Source of the DNA: Ensifer sp. MPMI2T
Lineage (GTDB): Bacteria > Pseudomonadota > Alphaproteobacteria > Rhizobiales > Rhizobiaceae
Assembly: GCF_004827385.1 (NCBI RefSeq)
Contig: NZ_SRXN01000050.1
Span: 1 to 39,441, forward strand
Length of the DNA: 39,441 nt
Direction of reading: 5' to 3'
Shown here piece by piece: positions 8,449 to 16,285 of this stretch. The notes under the pieces are model-generated. The model saw only the letters and a program-made list of their open reading frames with translations. It was not told the origin of the DNA and ran no database searches. Within the stretch, counting starts at the first letter, position 1, and each line of letters begins with the position of its first letter. The position numbers and the translations under genes were made by a program.

Positions 8449-9458
8449 GCGTGCTCAGAAGTGTTCGCTTCGAAGCCAGTTCGCGCGATGCGGTCCTGCG
8501 CAACCTCGATGCGGTCGAACCGAATTGGCGGTGGACGCTTTCTGCCCCTCCGGCCGAGGATTGCTCGCTGAGGTTCGGCCGGCAGTATCTACACTCAAGC
8601 TCGATAGTGACCGCCGAACATTCCGTCGGCATTGGCGCCGTTGCCAGACGCAAGGCGGCGCGCGTCAGCCTCTATTTCGTATTGGCCGGCGCGATGCAAA
8701 TCGCTGATCGCGCGGCCCGCAAGGTTCTGTCCATCCCCGCCAACCACGTTGCAAGCGCTTGCGAAAGTTCTGCAAAACGTCTGACTGTCGAAGCGCGCAG
8801 TTCGTGGCTGGCCTTCCACATTCCCGAGCCCACGCTGAGGCGACACTTTGAGGAGCTGACCGGACGGCCATATGTCCAGGAATTCGTGCTGCCGGTGACC
8901 AGGTTTTGCGAGGGCGATGGGCATGGTCTTTATCAGACCCTCCGGCAGGCAGAAGAGGATCTTTCCTGCGCCTCGCCGGAGGAAAGGCCGATGCTGGCAA
9001 AAGCGTACCAACAATTGGCGCTGGCGAAGCTGTTTGCGAAGACGCCGCACAACCTCGCCGAGGCATTCGGGCGCGGAACTCTGTCGGATGCGCCAAGGCA
9101 ACTCCTCAAGGCCGAGGCTTTCATGCGTGAGAACCTGGCCAACCCGATAACGATTGACGATCTCGCCGGCGCTGCAGGCTGCAGCCCGCGGGCGCTGCAG
9201 AGGATGTTCCGCAGCTATCGGGGAGACTCGCCCATCGGCATTCTCTGCAGCTACCGGCTGGCTGCAGCGCACGGCGCGATCCGAACCGGCCGAACGGCGA
9301 GCATCACCGACTTGGCCCTGAGCCTTCAGTTTTCCAATCCCAGCCGCTTCTCGGTTCTCTACAAGAGCGCCTACGGCTGCAGCCCCTCGTCCGCCCTGCG
9401 TTTGGCACGCGATGAGGCTAAGATGGAGACCGCTGAAAACGACGATTCCCGACCATAA
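8445..9458 (+). CDS. AraC family transcriptional regulator
   Basis: This 337-residue regulator has a divergent N-terminal sensing region (about residues 1-215) and a C-terminal AraC-type double helix-turn-helix (about 225-322). The HTH is seen in PITIDDLAGAAGCSPRALQR followed by ITDLALSLQFSNPSRFSVLYK, ending in the usual YGCSPSSAL. The N-terminal half resembles AraC-binding-like cupin domains (VSLYFVLAGAMQIADR...SIPANHVA). It is the last gene of the operon with two UPF0262 genes and overlaps the second by 4 nt. A decayed copy of its HTH region lies upstream of the intact exporter at about 11651-11736, so it probably once controlled, and may still control, the exporter cassette. Effector unknown. 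Confidence 0.85.
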   Translation: MSVLRSVRFEASSRDAVLRNLDAVEPNWRWTLSAPPAEDCSLRFGRQYLHSSSIVTAEHSVGIGAVARRKAARVSLYFVLAGAMQIADRAARKVLSIPANHVASACESSAKRLTVEARSSWLAFHIPEPTLRRHFEELTGRPYVQEFVLPVTRFCEGDGHGLYQTLRQAEEDLSCASPEERPMLAKAYQQLALAKLFAKTPHNLAEAFGRGTLSDAPRQLLKAEAFMRENLANPITIDDLAGAAGCSPRALQRMFRSYRGDSPIGILCSYRLAAAHGAIRTGRTASITDLALSLQFSNPSRFSVLYKSAYGCSPSSALRLARDEAKMETAENDDSRP

Positions 9459-9835
9459 CCAGCATGCGACGTTGTTTCTGCCGGCGCTTGCGGACGGTTG
9501 CGATCACGCCTTTGCCTGATAGCCTCCTTCAGAGCCAAACGCTGCTCAATGGCCTCCTCGCGGCTGAGGCCGCCGCTTGTCTGAATCCGCTTCTAAACTG
9601 CCCCTGACATTCGGCGTACCGATATAGATCGTCGGCATCTACACGCCCGTGGGTATGCGCTCATGCACTTGGCTGCGTAGCTCAGGCGCGCAGACAGCCA
9701 CTGATCATCAAGAGCTCAATCTGCGCTGTTCTGCTCAGGCAGAATCATTGGCTGAAAAGAATTAGCAAGTGCGAAAATAGCGTCGCTTCCCGTATAGCGC
9801 GCGCAGCCCACTTGTCCTAGCTGGGCAAGGAAACG

Positions 9836-9865
9836 GCGTCGCCAGCCTTTGTGTGCTGGCGACGC
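9836..9865. repeat. Strong hairpin downstream of AraC operon
   Basis: GCGTCGCCAGC, an 8-nt loop and GCTGGCGACGC form an 11-bp perfect hairpin. No T run follows, so it is either a weak terminator, an RNA-stabilising structure or part of the conserved non-coding block shared with 11960-12070, where a decayed version is seen. Confidence 0.5.
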
Positions 9866-9967
9866 TGCAGGGAGGCGGCCCCTCTTCTCAAGGGCCGATC
9901 AACGCTTATTTTAGGGCACGCGTATAGTCAATGTCTATTTTTCGAAACCAGAGACAAATCGCGCTGA

Positions 9968-9994
9968 ACTACCTAATCATAGGTAGTATTTTTA
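9968..9994 (+). terminator. Small hairpin followed by T-rich run
   Basis: ACTACCT, loop AATCAT, AGGTAGT is a 7-bp perfect stem followed by ATTTTTAT on the + strand. It could terminate rightward transcription from the AraC operon or act as an operator in the AT-rich porin upstream region. The stem is short, so certainty is limited. Confidence 0.4.
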
Positions 9995-10257
9995 TAGTGT
10001 TATAAAACCTCCAATAATCTAATACATATAACGACGGCACTTTAGACTCTTTTATAGCACAGATCGCACTCTGATAGCATAGATGTAGCTGGAGTATGCG
10101 GCGACTATTCGACATATTAACCTTAGGTGATATTTTGCACTCGCTGCCCATCGCCAATGATGGTCTGTTTCGCTGCAGCGCGAGCGAGGTAGCCGTTCGA
10201 TCTTGGAATCTCCTTGAGCGGCCCCTTGACCACTCTATGAAGAGAGAATTCGAACAC

Positions 10258-11292
10258 ATGAAAATTCGTAGTTGGCTTCTCAGTTCCGCCGCGGCCTTCG
10301 CGGCTACGTCTGGTGCACACGCGGCTGACGCCATCGTCGCTGCAGAACCAGAACCGCTTGAATATGTCCGAGTTTGCGACGCCTTCGGCACCGGCTATTT
10401 CTACATCCCTGGCACCGAAACCTGCCTGAAGATCAGCGGCTTCATCCGCGTTCAGGGCTCGTTTGGCCCGGATGCCGCTGACAGCCGTTACAACGAAGAA
10501 GACTTCGGCGGCCAGTCCACGTCCGACTGGGACATTTTCTCGCGCGCTTACATCGCCTTCGACGCCAAGAGCGACACGGAATATGGCACGCTCACGGGAT
10601 TCTTCGGTGCTGAGTTCAACGCCGACAATGACACCGACGTTGGCGACAGCTTTATCGACGTCGACGAAGCCTACATCCAACTCGGCGGTTTGAAAGCGGG
10701 TTTCTTCTACGGCTGGTGGGATAAGGGTATAAACGGCGAGACTGACGTTCTCGGCAACAATACCGAGTTCAACTCCGTCGCCTACCTTTATGATGGCGGC
10801 TCGTTCCAGGCGGGTGTTGCTGTGGATGAGCTCGAAGGCGCTACAACGAAGGCAAATGGCATTGGTGTTGAGGCCATTGTTTCGGCGACCGTCGGTGGCG
10901 TCTCGATCGACCTGCTGGGCGGTTACGACACCGAAGTCGAAGAAGGAGCCATCCGCGCCCTAGCGTCCGCGGACGTCGGTCCGGGCGTCTTCCAGATTGC
11001 CGGTATCTGGGCATCTGATCCAAACGCATATTTTGCGGCTTCCGAGTGGACCGTTGCAACCTCGTATCGCTACAACGCGACAGAGAAGCTCGCGATTACC
11101 CCGGGTCTCCAGTACTGGGGTGACCTCGGCTTCGTCAACGATGCCGATCAGTGGAAAGGTGGTTTGACGGTCGACTATAAGATCACCGAAGGCTTGGCGT
11201 CACGCGTATCCGTGCAGTACACGAGTCGTGACCTCGGCGCAGACACAGAGGATTTCGTCAGCGGCTTCGTTCGCTTGCAGCGCAACTTCTGA
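10258..11292 (+). CDS. RopA/Omp2-type outer-membrane porin
   Basis: This general diffusion porin of the alphaproteobacterial porin_2 (Omp2b/RopA) family would form a 16-stranded barrel in the outer membrane. It has 344 residues, the usual size. A signal peptide (MKIRSWLLSSAAAFAATSGAHA, cleavage after AHA) precedes the mature start at ADAIVAAEPEP. The family hallmark PLEYVRVCDAFGTGYFYIPG followed by CLKISGFIRVQ is present, and the chain ends in the terminal Phe (RLQRNF) that porins need for assembly. I chose ATG 10258 because the signal peptide begins there; the open frame extends upstream to 10096 without relevance. It is monocistronic, with a terminator about 250 bp downstream, and it sits between the two halves of the duplicated cassette. 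Confidence 0.9.
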   Translation: MKIRSWLLSSAAAFAATSGAHAADAIVAAEPEPLEYVRVCDAFGTGYFYIPGTETCLKISGFIRVQGSFGPDAADSRYNEEDFGGQSTSDWDIFSRAYIAFDAKSDTEYGTLTGFFGAEFNADNDTDVGDSFIDVDEAYIQLGGLKAGFFYGWWDKGINGETDVLGNNTEFNSVAYLYDGGSFQAGVAVDELEGATTKANGIGVEAIVSATVGGVSIDLLGGYDTEVEEGAIRALASADVGPGVFQIAGIWASDPNAYFAASEWTVATSYRYNATEKLAITPGLQYWGDLGFVNDADQWKGGLTVDYKITEGLASRVSVQYTSRDLGADTEDFVSGFVRLQRNF

Positions 11293-11547
11293 GCCAATTT
11301 AGGTCTTCGGTGCCCTTGAACTTTGCGGTTTTCGCCCGAGGACCCACGTTCCCCACGCGTCGCCTTGCACGCATTGCAGCGGGTGAAATGGACCTCAAGC
11401 AGCATGCTCTGAGAAACAGCAGATCTGCCCTGAGTGGCCCACCTGGGGACTTGAGGTGCGGGCCAAAACGCCAGCCTTGCTTCATCTTCGGGTGCTTCAT
11501 GCGACCATACTTTCCCGCGGGGAGTGAGCCATCTTCCCCGCTAACTA

Positions 11548-11575
11548 GCCCGGTACTACGTACCGGGCATTTTTT
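11548..11575 (+). terminator. Intrinsic terminator downstream of porin
   Basis: GCCCGGTAC, loop TAC, GTACCGGGC followed by ATTTTTT is a textbook rho-independent terminator with a perfect 9-bp stem. It lies about 255 bp after the porin stop, with no gene in between, so the porin mRNA probably has a long 3' untranslated region. Confidence 0.85.
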
Positions 11576-11650
11576 GCATTTGACTGTCTCAACCTGGATT
11601 GAAGCTCGCGCAGATCATCGAGTGCGGACGACCTAGTCCGCCTCCGACCC

Positions 11651-11736
11651 CACAACCATCGACGACTTCGCCGGGGATGCAGAATGCAGGCCGCGGGCGC
11701 TACGGAAGATGCTTCGGCCCATCGGGGGGATACCGC
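11651..11736 (+). pseudogene. Decayed AraC HTH fragment
   Basis: This stretch aligns with the HTH-coding part of the AraC gene at 9145-9230. ATCGACGACTTCGCCGG matches ATTGACGATCTCGCCGG, then come CAGGCCGCGGGCGCTACGG against CAGCCCGCGGGCGCTGCAG, and a GGATGTTCC-like block. The translation runs TIDDFAGDAECRPRALRKM against TIDDLAGAAGCSPRALQRM. No full-length frame surrounds it. It lies about 400 bp upstream of the intact exporter, showing that an AraC gene once preceded this copy of the cassette. Confidence 0.7.
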
Positions 11737-12138
11737 GATCTTCTTGACCATTCCTTCGTCGTTCCTGCCCCCGCCCTTTTTTATCACCGCGGCCCCGCAC
11801 CACTCCTGAGAAATCAGTCCATGTGCTCGACCAAACTCCATGCGAGCAGATCGCACCGGGGTGCCTTGCGGTTCGCTGCACCCACTTGTCGTGCCAGAGC
11901 TCAAGCGCCGCTACTGATCCCACGAGAAAAAATTGCCAGGCCCAACAAGGGGAAGCGGGAAAATCGTGTCGCTATCCGTATAGACAGCGCAGGGCACATC
12001 CTCGTAGTTGGGGCTTTCGTCGACAGCTGTGTTTGCTGGCGATGCTGTCGGGGGCGGCCACGCTTCTGGGCGCTGGCGCTGTTCGAGCCCTTGAACCAGC
12101 GACTGAAATGATCGCTTCGTCGAAGGTAAACAAATACC

Positions 12139-13782
12139 ATGCAGCGTGAAGACTCTCGTCCGGCCATTTCGACGACGCTAGTCCCTCTTCAGAACCCCGT
12201 ATTCCGTTCAATCTGGACGGCCACCCAGATTTCCAGCCTGGGTTGGCTCGTGCAGACAACGGCCGTTAGTTGGCTGATGGCGACGATTGGGGCCTCTGAT
12301 TTGATGGTGGCGCTCGTACAGGCCTCGTCCACGCTGCCAGCTTTCTTCCTGTCCATCCTCGCCGGAGCCATCGCCGACAGTTTCAGCCGGCGGGGCGTGA
12401 TGCTCGCTGGACACTTCCTGATCGCTCTGGCCTCCCTGACGCTGGCAGTCTCCGTCGCACTGGGCCTCGTCAACCCATGGCTGATCCTGGGACTGGGTTT
12501 CGTGGCCGGATGCGGTTTTGCCTTGAACGATCCGGCCTGGCACGCCTCTGTCGGCGACATTCTCGAGAAGCGCGACATCCCGGCGGCGGTGACGCTGATG
12601 TCGGTCGGCTATAACATCGTTCGAAGCACGGGCCCCGCCATTGGCGGCGCGGTCCTGGCCTTCTTCGGCCCCCTTGCGGCCTTCGTCCTGGCCGCGCTGA
12701 GCGATCTGGTGCCGCTTGCCGCGATCTCGCGCTCGAATTGGCACGTGCGCTCGTCTTCGCTGCCACGCGAGCGCGTCACGACCGCCGTTCATGACGGGCT
12801 GCGCTTTACCGCAATGTCCTCGGAAATCAAGGCGGCCATCGTGCGCGGGACCTTGTTCGGCGTTGCGAGCATTTCCATCCTCGCACTGCTGCCGCTGATC
12901 GTCCGGGATCATCTGACGGGTGGACCGATCGTCTACGGCGCGCTGCTGGCCGCCTTCGGCGTCGGCGCCTTTTCAGCTGGTCTTAGCAGCAGCTATCTCA
13001 GACGGTTCGTGCCTCAGGACCGGCTGATCGCACTCGCTTCGATCGCCTGTGCCGCATGCTGCTTTCTGCTTCCGCTGACGACGTCGATCCCCGTTGCGGC
13101 GCTTGCACTGGCAATCGGCGGCGCGGGCTGGCTACTCACCTGGACCGGTGTTGACGTTGCGATTCAGCTGTCGAGCCCAAGGTGGGTCGTCGGCCGGACG
13201 CTTTCGATCTACTACGCCTTCTCCTACGGCGGCATGGCTGCCGGCAGCTGGATCTGGGGCGCTGTCGCGCAGAACTACTCCTTGACGATAGCATTCGAGG
13301 GGGCCGCCGTGGTCCTGCTCCTGGTGGCCGCCGCAGCCTTCGTGCTGCCGATCGAATTGTGGGAAGAATCGGAGAAGGAAGCTTCGGAGTTTGTACCGCC
13401 GTCGCTCGCAATCGACTTGAAGCCGAGAAGCGGACCTATCGTCGTCAAAGTCGAATACGCAATAGCGGAGCAGGATCTCGAGACCTTTCTCGAGTGCATG
13501 CGCGAGCGGCGGCGCATCCAGAGCCAAGCGGGGGCACGCAACTGGACGCTCCAGCGCAACCTGATGACCCCCACCCTATGGACGGAGACGTTCCGCACCC
13601 CGACCTGGACGGACTATCTCCGCTTGAATCACCGCCTGTCGGCGGCCGCTCGCGAACTCGGTGGACGTCTTGCCGCCCTTCAAGATGGGGCGGGCTTCCC
13701 TCAGACCGTGCTGGCAATCGAGCGGGCGACGACCTCGGTTCGCGCCCGTAGCCAGCCGATAACACGCGTCTCACGGCCCTGA
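12139..13782 (+). CDS. MFS exporter with C-terminal extra domain (MFS_3 type)
   Basis: This inner-membrane major facilitator of the transmembrane secretion effector (MFS_3, EntS-like) group has 547 residues. About 12 hydrophobic helices span residues 20-410, with the MFS loop signature AGAIADSFSRRGVMLAGH after helix 2. The last 125 or so residues form a soluble domain (IVVKVEYAIAEQDLETFLECMRERRR and onward) of the kind often found in this group. It probably exports a small molecule; the substrate cannot be read from sequence. The start ATG 12139 has only a weak AAGG about 12 nt upstream. A decayed 5' copy lies at 6957-7265. A UPF0262 gene and traR follow on the same strand, with a terminator-like hairpin at 13946 between. 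Confidence 0.85.
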   Translation: MQREDSRPAISTTLVPLQNPVFRSIWTATQISSLGWLVQTTAVSWLMATIGASDLMVALVQASSTLPAFFLSILAGAIADSFSRRGVMLAGHFLIALASLTLAVSVALGLVNPWLILGLGFVAGCGFALNDPAWHASVGDILEKRDIPAAVTLMSVGYNIVRSTGPAIGGAVLAFFGPLAAFVLAALSDLVPLAAISRSNWHVRSSSLPRERVTTAVHDGLRFTAMSSEIKAAIVRGTLFGVASISILALLPLIVRDHLTGGPIVYGALLAAFGVGAFSAGLSSSYLRRFVPQDRLIALASIACAACCFLLPLTTSIPVAALALAIGGAGWLLTWTGVDVAIQLSSPRWVVGRTLSIYYAFSYGGMAAGSWIWGAVAQNYSLTIAFEGAAVVLLLVAAAAFVLPIELWEESEKEASEFVPPSLAIDLKPRSGPIVVKVEYAIAEQDLETFLECMRERRRIQSQAGARNWTLQRNLMTPTLWTETFRTPTWTDYLRLNHRLSAAARELGGRLAALQDGAGFPQTVLAIERATTSVRARSQPITRVSRP

Positions 13783-14279
13783 GGTGCGATTGAGATGAGG
13801 CAGAAGATCGAAGTTCGACAATGCTTGCACTCTGTGTGCGGCCTCGGCTCGTTCGCTGAAACCTCGACGGTCGAGCTGCATCGGCGTTTATCTAAGGAAG
13901 TTCCTGGCCTGCGAATGGCATTTTCTCCAACCTCGCAGGGCCACTTGACTGCCGTCGAACAGGTCCCGACGGCAGTCACTTTTTCTTCGGTTGTTTGCAA
14001 TGGCGTCCGTGCCACTGCCTGGCCACTGGCGGCGCCTCGCCAATGCAATCCCCGCGGTGGCGCCGACGTTCGGAAGCGACCGCGCAGCGACAAGGACCGG
14101 CTCTGGTTTTCGCGTCGAAGTCGGGGGACGAGGTTTTCGACCAGATTTTCCTTTTGCCCAGCCTCCCAGGGCAAAGTGGCAGTCGCCGGACCCGTTCCTG
14201 CGGCAGTCATGTCTTGTGTTTCGACCGACAGGATCGGTCGCGCGGATGTGGTCAACACTGTTCCGAGGCGGGGTGCGCG
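13783..14279. other. Non-coding stretch after exporter, with internal similarity
   Basis: A 162-codon open frame (13795-14283) covers this stretch but has no recognisable domain, and its sequence repeats itself: FSPTSQGHLTAVEQVPTAV resembles FCPASQGKVAVAGPVPAAV. The cause is a DNA-level partial duplication around the hairpin at 13946-13984, with a degenerate second version near 14170-14215. I treat it as regulatory or relic DNA, not a gene. Confidence 0.45.
13946..13985 (+). terminator. Intrinsic terminator after MFS exporter
   Basis: TGACTGCCGTCG, a 9-nt loop and CGACGGCAGTCA form a perfect 12-bp stem followed by CTTTTTC. It is well placed to terminate the exporter mRNA about 165 nt after the stop. 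If it is efficient, the UPF0262 gene and traR downstream need their own promoter. Confidence 0.8.
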
Positions 14280-14789
14280 TTGACCTGCACGAGCACCACG
14301 CCATCCCGGTCTCGTCTTTCAGCTATTTCGCTGGACCCGCCTTGTGGCGGCCGGACAGATGCAGCGCAGAAGCACGAGCAAGCTGTCGCCATTTTCGATC
14401 TCCTGGACGCTAACAGGTTCGCCCCGGTCGATCATAGCGGTGGTCCCTATCGGCTGCACCTTGAACTGGCGGACCGGCGGCTGGTGATGTCGGTCACCAC
14501 CGAGACCGGCGCGCTGGTCCTCTGCCATCACCTGTCGCTCACGTCATTTCGCCGACTGCTCAAGGACTACAGGCTTGTCTGCGAAAGCTTCACCAGCGGC
14601 GCGGCACGGCTGCCGCCTGATCGGTTGGAAGCCATCGACATGGGGCGCCGCGCGATCCACAACGAGGCTTCCGCCTTGCTACGAGAACGCCTCAAATCCA
14701 AGGTCGAGATCGATGAGGAGACGGCCCGCCGACTGTTCACGCTGATCCATCTGCTGGTCTCGCAGACACTGCCCGCAGGGGTCGATTGA
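14280..14789 (+). CDS. UPF0262 family protein, copy 3
   Basis: This third UPF0262 family member keeps the full core: KHEQAVAIFDLLDANRFAPV, HSGGPYRLHLELADRRL, HHLSLTSFRRLLKDYRLVCESF, AIDMGRRAIHNEASALL and ETARRLFTLI. The N-terminus is less conserved than in the other two copies; ISLDPPCGGRTD replaces the VSLDxxSSRNA block. No ATG precedes the core in frame, so TTG 14280 is the best available start, with GAGG about 12 nt upstream. It may therefore be poorly translated or decaying at its 5' end. It follows the MFS exporter, as a UPF0262 gene follows the exporter remnant in the left cassette, and precedes traR by 163 bp. Confidence 0.7.
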   Translation: MTCTSTTPSRSRLSAISLDPPCGGRTDAAQKHEQAVAIFDLLDANRFAPVDHSGGPYRLHLELADRRLVMSVTTETGALVLCHHLSLTSFRRLLKDYRLVCESFTSGAARLPPDRLEAIDMGRRAIHNEASALLRERLKSKVEIDEETARRLFTLIHLLVSQTLPAGVD

Positions 14790-14952
14790 AATGCAAGAAC
14801 AGTATAGTCGAGCGATGGCAACTCTCCTCCTTCGGGCTGCCGGGACAACACACTGTCCGAACGATTGCTGACGGAAGCACCATCATGCCGGCAAACCTGA
14901 GCTTGGCCGGCGTGCCGCTTCGGGGCGGCGCATGATTTGAGGAGACGACTGA

Positions 14953-15657
14953 ATGCGACAGTGGCTGGACAGGCTCACCGATCTCGCCGCGATACCTGGC
15001 GATGAACGGATTGTGAAACACGGGCTTGCGAACTTCACTGAGGAGATGGGCTTTGTCGGCTATGCCTATGTCAATATTCTCTCAAGCCACGTACACATCG
15101 TTTCAAACTACGGACCGGATTGGCAGTCGGAATATACCGAACAGCATTATTTCGAGATCGACCCTGTGGTGCGTCGCGCCAGAGCTCTGAAAGGGGCCTT
15201 CACCTGGAGCGGTGAACGAGAGAGATCACAATTGTCGAAGGAAGAGCGCTCATTTTACGCGCATGCAGCCGATTTCGGCATTCGCTCCGGTGTGACGATC
15301 CCCATCAGAGCGGCGCATGGCACGCTTGCAATGTTCACTCTTGCCTCGGAGAAGCCGGAGAGCGAACTGAGACAGGGACTGGACCCGTTGGCCGCCGCGG
15401 CGGCAGTTGGACAGTTGCACGCCCGCATCAGCTTTACCGATCTGGCGCCAACCGTTCCCCAACCCGAGTTCTTTGATTCCAAGGCGGCCACCTATCTTTA
15501 CTGGCTTTCCGAAGGCAAGACAAAGCAGGAGGTGGCAGACCTCGAGAATGTTACCTATGGCAGCGTGCGGTCAAAGCTTCGATTGGCGGAAAAGCATCTC
15601 AAAACCGGCAATACGATGCACCTTGTCTCAACAGCCATTCGCAAGGGCCTGATCTGA
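14953..15657 (+). CDS. traR: TraR quorum-sensing activator of conjugation (LuxR family)
   Basis: This LuxR-type regulator is expected to bind an acyl-homoserine lactone and activate the tra operons at tra boxes. Its 234 residues equal the length of Ti-plasmid TraR, and it aligns along its whole length (start MRQWLDRLTDLAAI, middle FTWSGERERSQLSKEERSFY, HTH from about 175). Ligand-pocket residues W57, Y61, D70, P71, W85 and G113 are all in place. In the HTH, L182 and G188 are present, but residue 178, normally a conserved Glu, is Ala (FDSKAATYLYW), so DNA binding or activation may be altered. GAGGAG lies 8 nt before ATG 14953. It converges on traM, with 4 nt between stops. Confidence 0.95.
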   Translation: MRQWLDRLTDLAAIPGDERIVKHGLANFTEEMGFVGYAYVNILSSHVHIVSNYGPDWQSEYTEQHYFEIDPVVRRARALKGAFTWSGERERSQLSKEERSFYAHAADFGIRSGVTIPIRAAHGTLAMFTLASEKPESELRQGLDPLAAAAAVGQLHARISFTDLAPTVPQPEFFDSKAATYLYWLSEGKTKQEVADLENVTYGSVRSKLRLAEKHLKTGNTMHLVSTAIRKGLI

Positions 15658-15661
15658 GACT

Positions 15662-15970
15662 TCAGTTCGCCGGCACTTTCGGGATATAGCCGAGGATGTT
15701 GATCAGCGTGTTCGTCGTATACAACTGGGCGTGCATCTCCATGCAGGCTCTGATGTAGTCGAGATGCTGCGCGCTGCCGACCATTTCCGGAATCTTGTCC
15801 CCCTCCGGCAATGCCTTGAAGAGCTGATCGGCCTTGTCGGCCAGGATCCGGTGGGTTCGAATGGCTTCTACGGTCAAAAGTTCCAGCTGAGGCCTTGGAA
15901 GTCCCTGAGTGAGCCCGAACAGGGCGCGAATTTCAGGCTTCGATTGCAACGCGGCTGTTTCCGATCCCAT
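15662..15970 (-). CDS. traM: TraM antiactivator of TraR
   Basis: TraM binds TraR and blocks its DNA binding, which sets the quorum threshold for transfer. It is 102 residues, the family's usual length. The signature is clear: ALFGLTQGLPRPQLELLTVEAIRTHR, then ADQLFKALPEG, and a C-terminal helix ending EMHAQLYTTNTLINILGYIPKV. The start at ATG 15970 has GGGAGAG about 5 nt upstream; the open frame continues much further 5' without homology. It is convergent with traR, as on Ti plasmids. A weak tra-box-like sequence lies at 16259-16276 upstream, consistent with the known TraR-dependence of traM in Agrobacterium. Confidence 0.95.
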   Translation of the reverse strand: MGSETAALQSKPEIRALFGLTQGLPRPQLELLTVEAIRTHRILADKADQLFKALPEGDKIPEMVGSAQHLDYIRACMEMHAQLYTTNTLINILGYIPKVPAN

Positions 15971-16039
15971 TTCCACTCTCCCGGCTTGTCTGCGGTACGC
16001 CCCCGCAAACGTTAATCCTACCCAAGCCGGGGGTTGGAA

Positions 16040-16055
16040 ACTGTACCTGGACAGT
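16040..16055. promoter_or_regulatory. Palindrome upstream of traM
   Basis: ACTGT, ACCTGG, ACAGT is an inverted repeat about 70 nt upstream of traM. It shares the half-site GGACAGT with the palindrome GGACAG-N6-CTGTCC at 16174-16191. Two such sites in one 300-bp intergenic region suggest an operator pair, but no factor is known to me. Confidence 0.4.
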
Positions 16056-16173
16056 CCTGCGACCTTTAGCACCGGAGCGCCTGGACATGCGTCACAGGCC
16101 CCCGGCCGAAGGCAGAGGATTCTGATGCCGCAACGGCCGGCACCAACCGCCAGATAGAGGTTTCCACACCCCG

Positions 16174-16191
16174 GGACAGCGCGTACTGTCC
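16174..16191. promoter_or_regulatory. GGACAG-N6-CTGTCC palindrome
   Basis: This is a perfect 6-bp-arm palindrome between traM and traH, related in half-site to the element at 16040-16055. It lies about 205 nt upstream of traM. Operator function is inference from symmetry and position only. Confidence 0.35.
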
Positions 16192-16193
16192 TA

Positions 16194-16214
16194 CCCGCCC
16201 TTATAGAGGGCGGG
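16194..16214 (-). terminator. GC-rich hairpin downstream of traH
   Basis: CCCGCCCT, loop TATAG, AGGGCGGG is a perfect 8-bp stem about 70 nt past the traH stop in the direction of transcription. No U run follows on the minus strand. It may mark the 3' end of the traAFBH transcript or partly insulate traM from it. Confidence 0.45.
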
Positions 16215-16258
16215 ATCAATTTTCGCCAGTGCAAACAGGCGGATAATTGCCTTCAGCA

Positions 16259-16276
16259 CGGTGCAAATCTGCATGA
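16259..16276. promoter_or_regulatory. Weak tra-box-like sequence upstream of traM
   Basis: CGGTGCAAATCTGCATGA matches 12 of 18 positions of the Agrobacterium tra box ATGTGCAGATCTGCACAT, including the core GTGCA-A and TCTGCA. It overlaps the region just beyond the traH stop and lies about 290 nt upstream of the traM start. That distance is large for direct activation, so this is only a candidate. Confidence 0.35.
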
Positions 16277-16285
16277 GCGCCACGA

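Larger units (their letters stand above)
9459..10257. other. Non-coding stretch between AraC gene and porin
   Basis: I see no supported gene here. The minus strand near 9480-9600 reads like a relic coding sequence (IQTSGGLSREEAIEQRLALK) without a start or full length. Segment 9770-9900 resembles 11960-12070 upstream of the exporter: both have a CGTCGCT..CCGTATAG block followed by a GCTGGCGA.GCTG block. The last 300 bp are AT-rich, unlike the neighbours, and probably hold the porin promoter. Confidence 0.6.

Noticed and set aside
10096..10257. N-terminal extension of the porin
   Set aside because: The signal peptide starts at ATG 10258 and the upstream sequence is AT-rich promoter-like DNA.
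13795..14283. 162-codon frame between exporter and UPF0262 copy 3
   Set aside because: It has no domain, its internal repeat is explained by DNA-level duplication around a terminator hairpin, and its composition is not gene-like.
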